Below are positions 31,424 through 44,718 of a stretch of DNA of 64,000 nt, in pieces; within the stretch, counting starts at the first letter, position 1; every line of letters begins with the position of its first letter. The notes below the pieces were generated by a model. It saw only the letters and a program-made list of their open reading frames with translations, was not told the origin of the DNA and ran no database searches. Source of the DNA: Thereva unica (lineage: Eukaryota; Arthropoda; Insecta; Diptera; Therevidae); assembly GCA_949987705.1 (NCBI GenBank), contig OX465281.1, forward strand, positions 99,542,326-99,606,325, read 5' to 3'. Position numbers and translations under genes: made by a program.

Positions 31424-34400
31424 ATGGAATCCTCGTCAGCTGGGAAGGAGGTGGGCCAGTTCCGGCAATTAAAGGTTTGCCAGTTGAATCTACACCATAG
31501 CAGAGCAGCATCAGCAATGATGACGCGAGGCTTCGGTGAGATGAAGCTGGATATTGCTCTCATACAGGAACCCTGGATCTACAAGGGTAGGATTAGGGGA
31601 CTATCTGGGAGCTTTGACACTCTGTACGTTCCCAATGCGAATGAAAGAGTAAGGACGTGTGTGCTGGTGATACACGGAGTGCAGGCGGTTTTACTGCCGC
31701 ACTTGTGCACACCAGATCTCACAGCAGTACGCGTAGGTACTGGAAGTGGGGCTTTCATTCTAGCCTCAGCCTACCTTCCGTACGATTCGCCAGATCCTCC
31801 GCCCACCAGGGAGTTGGAAATTCTGGTTATTACCTGTGGCGAAAAAGGCCCAGGGTTAATAGTTGGTTGCGACGCGAATGCACACAACACGGTGTGGGGA
31901 AGCACCAACGACAACCATAGAGGAGAGGCTTTGCTCGAATTTGTGGAATGCAACAATCTAGTTATTGCAAATAGAGGGGCAGAACCAACCTTCGTCGATG
32001 CTAGACGAAGGGAAGTCATAGATATAACTCTATGCAGCAACCGGATGTTGACAAGATTGACCAACTGGGAGGTGATGGATCGGACGACTATGTCAGATCA
32101 CAGAGCCATTTCATTTGAGATAGCGTACGGAACCCCGGGCAGGGGAGACGGAATTAGAACAACGAGAATTCCCCGCAACACGGACACGTCTAGATATACT
32201 GAAATGTTGCGCAGGAATCTCGGGGAGCGCGTGCCAAGGGCACCGAAAACCACAAGAGAAGCAGAGTCTCAGTTGCATGTCCTGCAGACAGCGATAGAGA
32301 ACGCTTTTCGAGTGGCGTGTCCTCTTACGTCAGTGGATGACCATGATCCCACACCCTGGTGGTGTAGGGAACTGGAGAAACTGAAGAAAGAGGTCAGAAA
32401 GGCTTTCAACCAAGCGATGAGGTGCAATGACCCGGTTACCTGGGAGAATTACAAAGCCAAGAAAAGAGAAATGAAACAAATTCTGCGACGACGGAAAAGG
32501 GAGTCGTGGAGGGACTTCTGCTCGAGCATGGAGAGCATATCTGAGGCCAGCAGACTTCAGAAAATGATCTCCAGGGACCCGGTCTCCAAAGTCGGACTCG
32601 TTCGTGACTCGTCGGGGAGGATGGCGGAGACGCTGGAGGAAACCAACAAGATCCTGATGGAAGTTCACTTTCCTGGCAGCTATATCTCGGGTAAATCTTG
32701 GGCTATTCGTAACAGAATGGCTACAAGGATGAACCGAGAGGAGGCTAACGGGATGGTGACAAAGGAAGGGGTGAGACGTGCAATAGACACATTCTCTCCC
32801 TTCAAGACATCGGGGCGTGACGGAATATTTCCTGCGCTGCTCCAATGGGGCAAAGAAATCATTGCACCCAGGCTTCGTTACCTGTCTGGAGCGGTGTGGA
32901 GGGAAACCAAAGTGGTATTTCTCCCTAAGCCAGGCAAGAAGGACTACACCGAGGCGAAGTCCTCCAGGCCGGTCAGCCCAACATCCTTTCTGTTGAAAAC
33001 AATGGAAAGAGTGGTGGCAGACCAGACCACCTGGAGAGTACTATGCTAAGGAGGCACCCTTTAAGTAGAAGCCAGCACGCTTACCAGGCTGGCAGATCTA
33101 CAGAAACGGCACTTCACCAATTGGTGCCAGTAGCCGAGGGGGAACTGCATACCGGAAGCATAGCGATGGCCGTAATTATGGACATCGAAGGCGCTTTCGA
33201 CAAGATACAGTTCAACAAACTCAAAGACGCTCTGGTGAGGCGCGAGGTCAGCCCCATGATTGTAAGCTGGGTGGACAGCATGCTGAAAAACAGAGCGGTA
33301 AGGATTCAGACAGGAGACTCGCGGCTTCGAGGGAGGGTCAGCAAGGGATGCCCACGGGCGGGGTCCTATCGCCCCTCCTGTGGAACATCACTGTGGACAC
33401 TCTGCTCAGGCGGCTAGAGGTAATCGGCGTGCATACCGTTGGGTATGCAGATGAGGTAGCGATTGTGGCACGTGGCAAGTCTATGAGCACTACGGCAGAT
33501 ATCATGAGGAATGCACTCCAAGTGGTTGAGCAGGGCCTCACCATAAATGCCAATAAGACAGACGCGATAATTTTCACTAGGAAGATTAAAGATCTGGATT
33601 TTCAGCCCCTCATGCTTTTTGAATCGAGAATCAAGGTGTCTGGGATAATCAAGTATCTGGGTGTATACTTGGATTCGCGACTAACCTGGAAATACCACGT
33701 TGAAGAGAAGATTAAGAAGGCGACAAGGGTGCTTCACCAGTGCAGAAGAGTATGTGGGCTAAGGTGGGGTATCGCACCAAAGTTAGCATACTGGACATAT
33801 ACCATGATGGTGAGACTCATCATAACTTATGCCTCGGTGATCTGGTGGACTAAAGTCACACAGAAAACCGTCAAGAGGCATTTGGACAAGGTGCAAAGAA
33901 TGGCCAGCGTAGGTGTGAGCGGTGCTTTCCGCACCACACCCGCCGCGGCATTGGAGGCGCTGTTAGGTCTGCTGCCGTTAGATCTTCAGGTGATGAAGAC
34001 TGCGGCAGCCTCAGCGATTCGGATGAGACGGGATGCCGCATGGCAGGCGTCAGGAGCCTTATATGGGCACATGAAGATTCTGGATCGCATCAAAGGGACT
34101 AAGGAGCTCATGATGCCCATGGAAGGGATCACAAAAATGAGGGTGACCGAAAGGTATCATAAAACCCTCATAGGGAACGGAACGCTCCCGGAAGGGAGGC
34201 CGGAAGACATATATATCTTCACGGATGGATCCATGATTGACGGCAGAGCAGGTGCGGGAGTCTTCTCAGAGGAATTAAATCTGACCTGCTCGCTGGCTTT
34301 GGGGAATTATACCTCAGTCTACCAGGCGGAAATGCTTGCTCTGCTGCACGCGCTGGATCACATAAATGATGGTCAGGTGCAGGGAAGAAGTATCCTTATA

Positions 34401-34926
34401 GCACTGGACAATCAGGCTGTGATTAAGCGCATGAATCAGACAGAGATTAATGCGTCTCTGGCGTTGGAATGTGTCCAAAAACTGAACAGGTGTGCGAAAC
34501 AAAACAACAAGCTAGGTTAGAGGACATACAGGCATCGATGGGAACGAAAAGGCTGACAACCTAGTAAAACAGGGGTCAACCTCGGAATTCTGGGGACCGG
34601 AGCCATACTCTGCCATTGGCAGAGGGTTGGTAAGGAACTGCATCGAGAAATGGGTCGTTGAGGAACAACGGAGACGGTGGGACGCTATGACCACGTGTAG
34701 GCAGGCTAAGATGGTGCTTACGTTGCCGATTACCGCAGCCAGAAGAAGGATCCTGCATATGCAAAGGAGAACCCTCAGATGGTTGGTGGCACTGATTACA
34801 GGACACGGATGTTTCAGGTATCACCTAAAAAGAATGGGAATTCTAGAGTATGACACCTGTCGGATGTGCCTGGAGGAACCTGAGACGGCCACACACATAG
34901 TGTGTCACTGTCCGGCGGTGGCGTGA
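31424..34926 (+). pseudogene. LOA ORF2: endonuclease, reverse transcriptase, RNase H; frameshifted
   Basis: The endonuclease opens at LKVCQLNLHHSRAA, with IALIQEPWI (Glu), GLIVGCDANAHNTVWG, IDITLCSN and MSDHRAISF. The RT follows: FSPFKTSGRDGIFPALLQ, TKVVFLPKPGKKDY, HAYQAGRSTETALHQLV, MDIEGAFD, VLSPLLWN, and VGYADEVAIVARG where the usual YADD reads YADE (about 33443). RNase H begins YIFTDGSMIDGRAGAG (34210), then YQAEMLALL and LIALDNQAVI. A CRMCLEEPETATHIVCHC motif ends the protein. Breaks: frame change at about 33045, another at about 33350, and a stop near 34519 followed by a frame change. The YADE substitution alone would be expected to kill polymerase activity. Confidence 0.85.
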
Positions 34927-35160
34927 AAAAGGGCTGCCATAACTGGACTCCATTGGATGGAGGACATGAGGCAGACTCCCTTCAATCAGCTGCTTGCGAT
35001 AACTAGGGTAGTCGAAGCAAGGGAGCAATGGGACAACCCACTGCAACCCCAATAAGATGACTCTAGGCAGAGGGACGAAAAGGGACCCGCAAATAGTGGT
35101 CTGATTCGGTATCCCTCGAAAATCTATATATAGGCTGTTTGAAGGAAATATTAAACCAGA

Positions 35161-35900
35161 TGAATATTTACTTCAAACAGCGGCCAACTTAGAAAACTTT
35201 TATTTTATACACGCTCACTTGCAATTTTTTCGATGCAGGCCAGAAATTTGATGATTTGTTTGATCGTGGATGGGGGCCTATAGCTCAAATATCGAAAAAT
35301 TGAATGAAAAGGTTGAACTTGTAGAACCCGTATTTCAAATATAACAGAGATCTTATTAGTTTCTCCAAAATTCAAAGATTCTCGAGAAAAACAATTTCAT
35401 TGGAAATTGTAATTCAGCAGTACATTCTTATGTCAAGCTTTTAGCTCATACCACTGACAAAAATGGACTGCTAAATGAGCAAAATCCCATACAAAAAAAA
35501 AATGAGTGTGCTTAATACCACACTTAAGAAGTAAAACTTTTGTGCCCAACGGCTAGTAATATGCTATAGATATAGTGGAAAGTCTGTCGGATCTATAGAA
35601 CGCTTGAGAAAATTCAGGCCAACGACAGATGCAGGAAAAATAGTGACGAATCTACTGACGGACTCGATACAAATACTATTTGAAAATATCAATATTTATG
35701 AATTCCTATTTACATTAAAACCTAAAAGTAACCGAGTAAAAATAATTTTTATTGGCTTATTTTCTTAAAAGCATACACGCGGTGTACCTAGTACGTATAG
35801 CAAATAAGTGCGCATCTCACACTGGTATGCACGCTTCCGCCACAGGCATGGATACTACCGCCACCGGCACGAAAATCTAAACATTCGCCTCATGGAAATT
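35161..35900. other. Non-coding stretch, nothing assigned
   Basis: No supported gene on either strand. GAGTGTGCTTAATACCACAC (35504-35523) is echoed at 39451-39470 as GAGTGTGCGTAGGACCACAC, suggesting a shared repeat end. Confidence 0.4.
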
Positions 35901-36213
35901 AGCTGGTGACATATGCAAGCGTACATGCATTGCATTCAGAGGTTCATAAAATTGCATGATTTTTTCCGTCCCGGCTTTCACACATAGCCCGAAAATTTAA
36001 GTAACGAGTGCATGCAAGGTGCATGTGTTTGTTTTGGATACTTGTGTGTGCTATTTCGAATGAGGCATTATAGAAAAAGTTAAAAGTAGTCCGACCTTTG
36101 CATGGCATGCATTCCATTCATGGAACATTCCGTCAGGTCGCATTTGAATACACACACTTCTATATTATTTATCGACGAATTGAACGCATGTACGCTTGGA
36201 TATGTCACCAGCT
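35901..36213. repeat. Inverted-repeat pair, probable MITE
   Basis: AGCTGGTGACATATGCAAGC with GTACATGC following (35901) mirrors GCATGTACGCTTGGATATG TCACCAGCT (ending 36213) with two differences. The spacer is about 250 bp. No target duplication could be fixed. Confidence 0.65.
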
Positions 36214-36332
36214 GTATGCATTCTCAGCTCCCGCTACATTCATGATCATTAATATTTGCATCCGCATCGGCATAGACTATTCTAAACCCAAGTATTGTTT
36301 TACCAAGCAGTCCGCCAACCACATCCAATGAA

Positions 36333-36386
36333 GCTTTACCTACGCGAGCCGCTTTACCTACGCGAGCCGCTTTACCTACGCGAACG
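36333..36386. repeat. Three tandem copies of an 18-bp unit
   Basis: GCTTTACCTACGCGAGCC occurs at 36333 and 36351, and once more at 36369 with two changes. The short open frame this creates on the minus strand (repeated VGKAAR) is a by-product. Confidence 0.9.
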
Positions 36387-37658
36387 ACAGCCAGTCTACT
36401 TGAGTATGGTATTGGCACCCTTTATGGCCACCTAGCCAATTACCTGATTTCTTCGTCCCATACAATCTTTTAGGGAGCCAATTAATTTTAAAGGGAGCAA
36501 AAAGAAATGCAAAAAACAATCAACTTTTTTTCAAATTCTTCTTTCTAGGCGTAGTTGAAAATAATTTATTTTAGCTGATTAAACCGAATTTGAAGCATAA
36601 AGTTTAAAAACATTTTTTTCAACCCTTTATATTTTCAGGCGATATAGGGATAGTTTCAGCCCTTTACTATTATCCCTTATCATAAAATTTGCTTTGTTAT
36701 AAATCAACCACTTTTGAATATAAATATTGCAAAAAAATTATTTTATTGGATTGTTTTTGATTATAATTAAAATTATCGCGAAAATCCTTAAAAAAGGGTG
36801 TTTTTAACATGGTGATATGCATATTTTAAGACTGTGGGATCTCGATTTTCGTAATCAGCGACCAAAAAACATATCAGGAACGATTTTCACAACAGTGTAA
36901 TGTTCATAAACGATGCGTCGATTTGTGCACGTTAAAAAATTGTAATTTAAAAAGGGGAAAGGTCCAGCACATCTCACCAAAGCGGAAGTGGGTGCCAATT
37001 TAAAACAAGAGCACCTCACACATTTAATTCACCACTCCCTTTTGGTATTCTAAGCACCCAAACCACTGGACATATGGTTTTAACAGCTTCGGTTTTATCA
37101 ATTGAAGCGTGCAAAAAGTATTTTATATTGGAGAAAATAACAAAATAAACGTAAGAAAGATGTATTGTTCATTTCTTCTTTCAATTTTTCATTTTGTTTA
37201 CATCGTTTGGCATTTTAAGAAAGTCTCAAGTGTTTATACCGTAACTTCCCGGCAGTGCTACATGTTTGGCCACGCCAAAAACCAGATCCACTTGCTCAGG
37301 CTGCGCCGAAACTTCTTGTCGTATATGCCGCTTCCAACATGTCAGTCAACTCCAAAGTGTCCGCGGCATAAGCCCGGCCAATGACCAAACCACAAGAAAA
37401 ATCTCAAATAATTCACCTCTACATAATGGTGAATTTGTATTCCTATAATGAGATAAAGCAAAGTCTGGGCGACAAAAACGTAGCTAACATGCCAGAAAAT
37501 TTATGCAGTAAGGCAGACTGTATTTTAACTGTTGCACACACAGCCCCGGGTTTCTTCGTCTCTTGTACCCCGCCCGCCGCACTACCCATCGTTATACGAA
37601 AGTTCTGACGATTTTTCATATGTGAGATCGTTACGCGAATGAAATTGATTCACAAGCT
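36387..37658. other. Non-coding stretch, nothing assigned
   Basis: No supported gene. CGTAATCAGCGACCAAAAAA near 36860 resembles CGTAATCAGCCGCCAAAAAT in the arms of the palindrome at 10525-11807, so a remnant of that family may lie here. Confidence 0.4.
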
Positions 37659-38199
37659 TTGTTCGTTTACTTAAAGTTTTATAAAACTTTATCCCAAAAC
37701 CCGTTCGTTTACTTTCTGGGCAGGGGAAATTTCGCTTCACCAGGCATAAATTATTGTAAGTTTTCTACACACACAATTATCTGTGGTTGAAATGTTCTGT
37801 CAAATTCTATTCGTTGACAGTTCAGAAATGACAAGTATCGTTTGATGAAAAGTTGTTTTTATAAGTAATTTTTTTAAAAGTGAATTTATAAAGTGTGTTT
37901 TTGAATAAATATTTAGCTTGGGAGGTTTTTAATAATTAATAAATTGATTAAAAATTAATAAATTGGTTTCATCACTTTCGCACAAAATTACATTCAAAAT
38001 GTTATTATCTATCATTTTTTTAATAATTATTAAAACTCTAGAACAAATAAATAAACACAGTAAATATTTTTAGAAATGTCAAAATTATGTCAGATAAAGT
38101 TTCCACCCAAAACCCGTTCGCTTACCTTTAGCAAATTCTACCCCCACTCTCATAAAGTTTTACCAGAAAACTTTTATCTACCCAAAGTAAACGAACAAG
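37659..38199. mobile_element. Inverted-repeat element (MITE), 541 bp, probable duplication GCT
   Basis: TTGTTCGTTTACTTAAAG at the left and CAAAGTAAACGAACAAG at the right, with CCCGTTCG motifs repeated inside both arms. GCT at 37656-37658 and 38200-38202. The left end is one base shorter than the right. The interior is A/T-rich and non-coding. Confidence 0.7.
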
Positions 38200-39984
38200 G
38201 CTACTCTCATGTAAATTTTTTTAAGTAAACGTCCCTAAAGAAGTTTTACTTCAAAAATGGCACCCAAAACTATTGCTGTCTCGCGCCCACGTTAAATCCC
38301 AATGAACTTTAATCATTGAAATCATTCAGCGCATTTCAGCGATATTAACATAATTAGAAAAAAATAGACAGGTATAGTTTTCGTTCATCTGTCTCACTCT
38401 TAAGCTATTTTGAAAAGTCGTAAAACAGAGCCATTGCTCGGGTTATATATAGATACTACGGCAATGCTGTTTACAACAAACTTCAATTTCACAATAATGC
38501 ACTTGCGCACTTCACTTTGACACACGATGTAAGTTTAGACAAGTGTTCCGATTTCTGGCCTACTTCGTTAAGAAAATTTGTTACTGGCTTCGTCGTGACA
38601 TTGTTGCGAAATTGTTTTCCGAATTCTTTTCGATTTAGTTTCGACTAATCGCCACATAAAAAGCTTTAGTTTTTGTTGTTGTATTGCTTTCGAAAATCTT
38701 TCGACTTGTAGGAGTTCGGAAAGTTTGGTTTGCAGGGCTCTTTTTAAAAAAACAGTCGCAGTCAAGAGTTTTCGTTAAAGATTTTCAACTCTGCTCAACT
38801 CAACGAAAATAGGTAGATTGAACAGAGTTCACACACACAACTACAAACGGGATTGTCAAATGTTAAAAAAGTCAAAATGTCGCGCCTGTTTATAACATTT
38901 CTGTTATACAACGAACACAATAAATTAATTTTATGGTCCATGATCCCTATTTTATAATAACAAAAATATTACGTCAAATTTAAAAACAGCTGCTTGCTTA
39001 ATACAAGTACACATTCAGCTGTCTGTACACAGGCAGAAAAGTCAGCCATGGAAACGCATAGAGTTGAGTCGTTGAGTTGAAGTGTCATTTCAACTCAACC
39101 TCAACTGAACTCGACTCCCATGGAAACTCGGTATATGAATGTGAAGCTTTTATTAGGGTTAAAAAGCTTTGCTAAATCATTACTAAATTTCGTAACGATT
39201 TCGAAAAGAATTTCTTTAACGATGTCGTGTCAACCTCTTTATATATTTTTCTTTCCGAATTTGTTCAGAATTCTATTGCGAATTCGGGAAAAATATACGA
39301 ATTTCCGTAACGAATTCGTTAAGTTATCTTAAAGATTGGTTTGCTGGGATATTTCTACACGAAAAAAATCTGTGTAGAATATAATGGAGGAAAAGTCAAA
39401 AGCTTAGAAAAAGTTAACAGCTGACTATAAAAAAAAACGAGTGTGCGTAGGACCACACTTTAGAAGTGTTAACTTCTATGGGTAGTCTAAATTTCCAAAT
39501 CCATCTTAATGCAGGACGATAAGGATTAATATATTTTATTTATGAATATTCTGTTAAAGTTTATTTAATTGTTACTCACTCCAAAATGTGTTGCAATGTT
39601 TTGGAAATTAATCTATTTGTCTTAAACTTATCACACAAAGATCGGACAATGGATGACTGGGATAATGTAGTTTTTAGTAAAAATAGTAGATAATATATAG
39701 TAATAAATACATAGTATATAGTTCATAGGAAATATGTAGTACATAGTACACAGTACATATCGTCGGGTTGATGCAATAGACACGAACCAGAAATTTTTGC
39801 TATTTTAAACATTGTGCAAATATGCAAAAGAGTCATATTATATTCAGCCAAAGTCACGGATCTAAATTTTTATGGTAATCTACTGGATTTAATTTGAATT
39901 TTTTCAGAACATAGTACATAATATGCAGTACATTATATATAGTACGTAATAGATCATATAATACATAGAAAATAATATAACATA
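38200..39984. other. Non-coding repeat-rich stretch
   Basis: No gene. It contains the second copy of the 30.1-30.3 kb modules (38339-38470), similar GAAAGTTTGGTTTGCAGGG / AAGATTGGTTTGCTGGG endings at 38727 and 39331, and a loose A/T-rich array of (ACATAGT)-like words at about 39660-39980. Confidence 0.5.
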
Positions 39985-40180
39985 CCAGTAGGGAATGGAA
40001 GTACTGGAAAAACTACTTCTACAGAAGCAGTTCAGTACTTCCACTCAGTACAAAGAAGGCATTACATTAACACGGCGATGGCCTAGGCTGGGAAGTACTT
40101 CTTTTATCCCTTCCATAGAATGTGTCTTGGAAGTACTTATACTACATTTATTATTAAACTCATAATACAGAGTTATTATA

Positions 40181-43100
40181 CTCAGGGGCGTATTTAAGTA
40201 AAATTCATTGGGGGGGCGTATATGACGATGTTGCCGACTAACTTAAAAAAATTATATCTTTAAAAGTACGTTTCTGTCTCTCATATAAAATTCAACATTA
40301 TTAACTGATCAAACAATCCCGCTAAAGTAAAGTATTGTGATATTAATGAAAAATATGTTTATTTTTTGTTGAATTATTTTAATTTAATCTTTGTTCATTC
40401 ATTGCACAATATGTATTTTAACCCGCCGCGCCGCTTTTTTAGACGAGCCCATCTACTCACGACAACGCTTAAATCTATGCATTCCAAAATGTCCTTCTCA
40501 CATGTAAGCAACACAAGTTCATTCAGACGTTGATCGGTCATTGTTGTTCTTAAATAGTTTTTCACAATTTTTAATTTACTGAAAGTTCTTTCATTGGAAG
40601 CAACGGTGACTGGGGAAGTTAGAGCCAAACGACTGACACGGTTCGCAAGTGGTAAAATGTTCTTTAAAGATTCTGATTTCTTGGAAATATCATCCAATGT
40701 TTCTGCTTCTGAACAGAAGTTTGACAAAACTTCCAGTTCTGCGTGCAATGCTTCCATGTCAGAAATTGCCTGGGTTTTTGGAAAGAAATCTGCCGATTTC
40801 TTAACCAGATCTATTGTTAATTTCTCTCTTGTAATGGGATGATTCATAATTTCATATAACGGTGTGATTATGCTGATGCAGGAATTGAGGTTATCATTCA
40901 TCATCACCGTAAGAGTATCCAGTACCTTCTTAAACTCCATGCGATAGAACGTTAAAAGTTCGGGAGAAAAGAGACTGTCTCGATTATCGTCTAATTTATT
41001 AGGCGCCAATCTTCGTCATAGCAAATTCATTTAACGGATCCACACCTTGCTTAGTTGAAAAGATAATTGCGCTATGTATTTCCCTATTCATATTTTCATC
41101 GTCACTGTTGATTATTTGCAGTGATTTGATACATGTCTTCAGTATCATCGTAGCGTCTATTATGTTAAGATTCTTCGACTCCAGTTTTTCAGTAACTAAC
41201 TTGCACTTGTACAGAACGTTCTTCAGAAACATCAGTGAAACAATGAAGTCCAGCGACAACATTTTCTTTCTTAAACCTCGTGCCCTGGTCTTTGTTTTGC
41301 TAGCAAAAGAAGAAGTATCAAATATTTTTGTCAAAATTTGTAGGATACATTCATATGAGATCCAAACCGCTTTCAATGATTCTGCTCGAGCAGTCCAAAT
41401 AGTCTTGGACAGATTCCGCAGTAGAAGAGCATTTTCTATTGCTGTGAGCTGGTCCACTAAAAGCTTATTTCGCTTAGTACTTGCCGTAAAAAAGACATAA
41501 AGTTCTTCCAGCACGGAGAAAACGTCAGCAATAATATCGCTGGCATTGCATCTATGCTGAACAAAAGTGTTCAGTCTGGGAGCTTCACAAGGAATATACA
41601 ATTCGACCCAGGATTACTGAAAACTTCTGCTGGGTGCCGTTGAATTCTTCCGACATGCTGCTTGCAAAGTCGTATGACTGAAAAGCTACCTGTGCTATAT
41701 CGAGCTCATTCTTCGTAAGGATGTGTGATATCTCATTTGCAAGGCCGACACCGGTTTTATCGGTTGCTTCTACAACTTCCAAAAGCCGCTCCTGAGTTTT
41801 TCCATTTTTGTCGACATATCTCACCCCAACAGCTAATCGATCCTGGTGTGAAGCATCTGGTGGAAGCATATTACGTTCGCGTAATATCCATCAAGATTTT
41901 TACAACTTCAGTGTTGAAAGCAAGATCTTGCTCTTCCAGAATAATCTGTTTGCGCTTGCTCTTGTCGAGTAATACATCAATGTGATTATGTGTCATCATA
42001 AACTGACAATTATCTGATAGAGCAATTCGGTGGGAGTTGGAAGAGAAATGTTGCGCTAGTTTTCCGTCCTTTTCTTTCCCTACGCTCTTCATTTTGTGCC
42101 ATTTGTTTACACCGCTCTCAACCCAAGCATTTTGTGTTTTTTCTCTCCCAGGACCTTCATGAAACAGGCAACAAACAAAACAAAATGCAGCGTTAAGTTC
42201 TGTGCTATATTCTAAAAACGGATACTCTTTGTACCATGCACTATTGAAACGTCGCTGTCTATCCTGCGAGATAGAACCGTTTATCGGGTATGCAGCGAGT
42301 TTTGGCTGATATGGACCTAAACTGATCAAATAATGTCTCCGGTTGTCTGACTGTATTTTAGACCTTTTTCCTGGGTCATGTTCAACGATGGAATCCCAAC
42401 CACTTTCCGTAACGCTAACATCTCCACGTTTCTGCTCGATTTCTTTCACGATCTTACCACAGATATTTAACACTGACGAAAAATTTTCTTTTGCCTTGGC
42501 AACTATATCTATGGTATCCATAAGAAACGGGAGAACACTTAATTCGTCAGATTGGGTCAATTTTTCAATAATTGACTTGCAATCGTTCAAACAATTGACT
42601 AAATTATTCAACTGTCCAGCACATTTCAACACCCTAATGTGAATGCCTTCGCCAAAGTCGTGATCGTATTCAGTGCCGGATCGATCATCATCAGACATTT
42701 TGTTTGAAGCGAAGGCTTCGGTGTTACTTTCTGTCCCGTGAGTTTCAACATCAACATACCTAAATTCAACCTCTTCTGCAGCCGTACGAATAGTAGGCGT
42801 GGAAGAAACTTCAACTGCTGGGCTTGCACACTGCAGTTACGATGGCAAAGGATTGCGGTCATAAAAATAATTTGGAGTTGGGGGTAGTGCTGCACTTACA
42901 GAAGAGTAAACTTTATCAGTCGTATTGGTTTCAGTTGCATCTGCCTAAAATAATAAAAATTATTAGTATGATGTGTGAAATTACACACAAAAAGATCAAG
43001 GCCGGATCTCGCTAAAGGTAATCAGAGTTTTTGCTAGATAATAAATAATCGCTGATTAGTTCTAATCGAATTTAATGGCTGGTCCTAAGTGCGTGACATA

Positions 43101-44211
43101 AATAAAATGTAAAATACTTTTTAATTTCCAAACGATTACTTTGTGTCCACAACAACGGAAAAGGCGAAATGAAATTAAAAAGAATACGAAAAAAATGCAG
43201 AATGTTTTTAATAACTAAGCTATTCTAATTATTAAAACATTCAAACTTATATAATTTTAAAGCACATTTTATACACTATCACATGAATGAAGTTACTTAA
43301 AAGATTTGAATTATTTTAGCACATAATTAAGAGGAAAATATAGCAAATAGTGCCAAAATAGAGTCGAGAAACCCAACAAATGGTTTCTATCTCCACACCT
43401 CTCAACCTTCGAACATTTGGACAGAGCCTAAACCTTATTATTTTTATATATAATATATATAATATACATATAGATAATGAAAGGAAAACCGCGGATATTT
43501 GAGAACTGAATTTAAATTTGAAAGAAGTATACGTTACAATACAAAATGTAAACTTACCGGCAAGTTCTGAATTGTCGTTGCTGTATTAACAGCATGTTGG
43601 CTTTTTGCCTTTCTCATTGAAGCTTCGAATGGGTTAGAAGGAGCACCCGCTATTTTCACTTGGAATCGTATCCCTCCATGACACTTCTGCTCATGCTTCT
43701 TTCTCCAGTCATCGTCGAACTGCCTACCGCACTGTAAACATTCTAATTTAACTCGTTTGCGTGCTTTTTTAGCAGAAGGTTCACGTTCCATTTCTATTAC
43801 GAAATATATATAACTATAAAACTAACACTATTTTTACTTCTTGTACTTGTACAACAACTTAGAAAACAGGTTACAAGACTACGAGGACGAGAGAACGTAA
43901 GGAAAATGGAAAGGCATGGCCAACGCGTTGAAAATCGAAAACTGCTAACTGCTAGCCGTTAAAGTCAAATAGGTTTCAAATAATAATAAAAAATTCCGAA
44001 TCAATTTTTTTTATCGCATTTGATTCTTCAACATTAGTCAAATTACTTATTTTTATCTTTATTTATTTTTGTCTTTATGGAATATAGTATGTAGTTTTCC
44101 TTCGGATTTTCGAAAGAAATTCAGAAGAGCTAGAGTTTGCCGACTATGATCGAAATTGCCGACATTGGGGGGGCGAGACGCCCCCTACGCCCCCAGTAGG
44201 TACGCCCCTGA
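40181..44211 (-). mobile_element. hAT transposon 2, 8-bp target duplication TTATTATA
   Basis: Ends CTCAGGGGCGTA and TACGCCCCTGA. TTATTATA lies at 40173-40180 and 44212-44219. The transposase gene is on the minus strand. It is nested in the inverted-repeat element 39985-44557. Confidence 0.85.
40395..43791 (-). pseudogene. ZMYM1-like hAT transposase with at least one intron, degraded
   Basis: Exon 1 (43791 to about 43559) starts MEREPSAKKARK. It carries a zinc finger CLQCGRQFDDDWRKKHEQKCH and ends at a GTAAGT donor. A second exon starts at about 42950 after TTATTTTAG. It has a TAA stop near 42832 and then runs through a TTF-type finger (RRFNSAWYKEYPFLEYS ... FCFVCCLFH, 42270-42165). The catalytic region (DKTGVGLANEISHIL, SYDFASSMS) lies at 41585-41869, the insertion region at 40999-41601, and the hAT dimerisation end (NRVSRLALTSPVTVASNERTFS, then LNELVLLTCEKDIL) at 40395-41009. 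Frameshifts at about 41870, 41600 and 41005 make it inactive. Order and domains match ZMYM1-like transposases. Confidence 0.82.
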
Positions 44212-44718
44212 TTATTATAAATTTTTGTAATGTAATTTAGTTGGGGTAGGCGTGAAGAGGTGGGGTAGCTTGAAGTAAAATTAAGCGATTTATATTTATA
44301 TCATAAACATAAATTCAAATATGTATATGTTTTTATATTAAAGATAAAAAACTTAATGGCTGAGATAACTGAGATGGTTAACAAAGAAAACGACCAGCTA
44401 TGAAGTTTATCAACACGCTTTTTGCGCGAAATCAAACGCTTGGTCACCAAACCCATTCTCCTCTGCATTACTTATAAGTCATTACAGAAAACACTAAATA
44501 AAGAAGTACTTCCAAATCGACTTCCCGCAGTAAATACTTGCGATTTTCCCTACTGGGATACTACCCCAGTTATGTAAGTAAAATACAGACGCGCAGTCGA
44601 ATAGGCGAAACGCCGAAACGTATTCCATGTCGCCGAAAGTGATTAATCCAAGCAAAATATTTAAATATTGCAGCCATGGCAACTTTTAGTCGAGGTCCGG
44701 CAACAGACAGCAGCGGTG

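Larger units (their letters stand above)
30919..35160 (+). mobile_element. LOA-type non-LTR retrotransposon
   Basis: Plus-strand element with ORF1 (DUF4780-like) followed by ORF2 (endonuclease, RT, RNase H and a C-terminal zinc-binding motif). That order and the RNase H place it in the I superfamily, closest to LOA. The 3' end is uncertain. Coding homology ends at 34926, and about 230 bp of G/A-rich sequence (to about 35160) look like its 3' region. No target duplication was found. Confidence 0.78.
39985..44557. mobile_element. Inverted-repeat element split by hAT 2, probable duplication ATA
   Basis: CCAGTAGGGAA at 39985 mirrors TTCCCTACTGGG ending at 44557, with GAAGTACTT motifs in both arms; ATA at 39982-39984 and 44558-44560. 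Without the hAT (40181-44211) only about 540 bp remain, a typical MITE length. Confidence 0.65.

Noticed and set aside
36333..36386. Direct repeats that could be taken for a CRISPR array
   Set aside because: The 18-bp units are contiguous without spacers, and the genome is eukaryotic.
36224..36418. Minus-strand frame with RVGKAARVGKAARVGKA
   Set aside because: It is produced by the 18-bp tandem repeat at 36333-36386.
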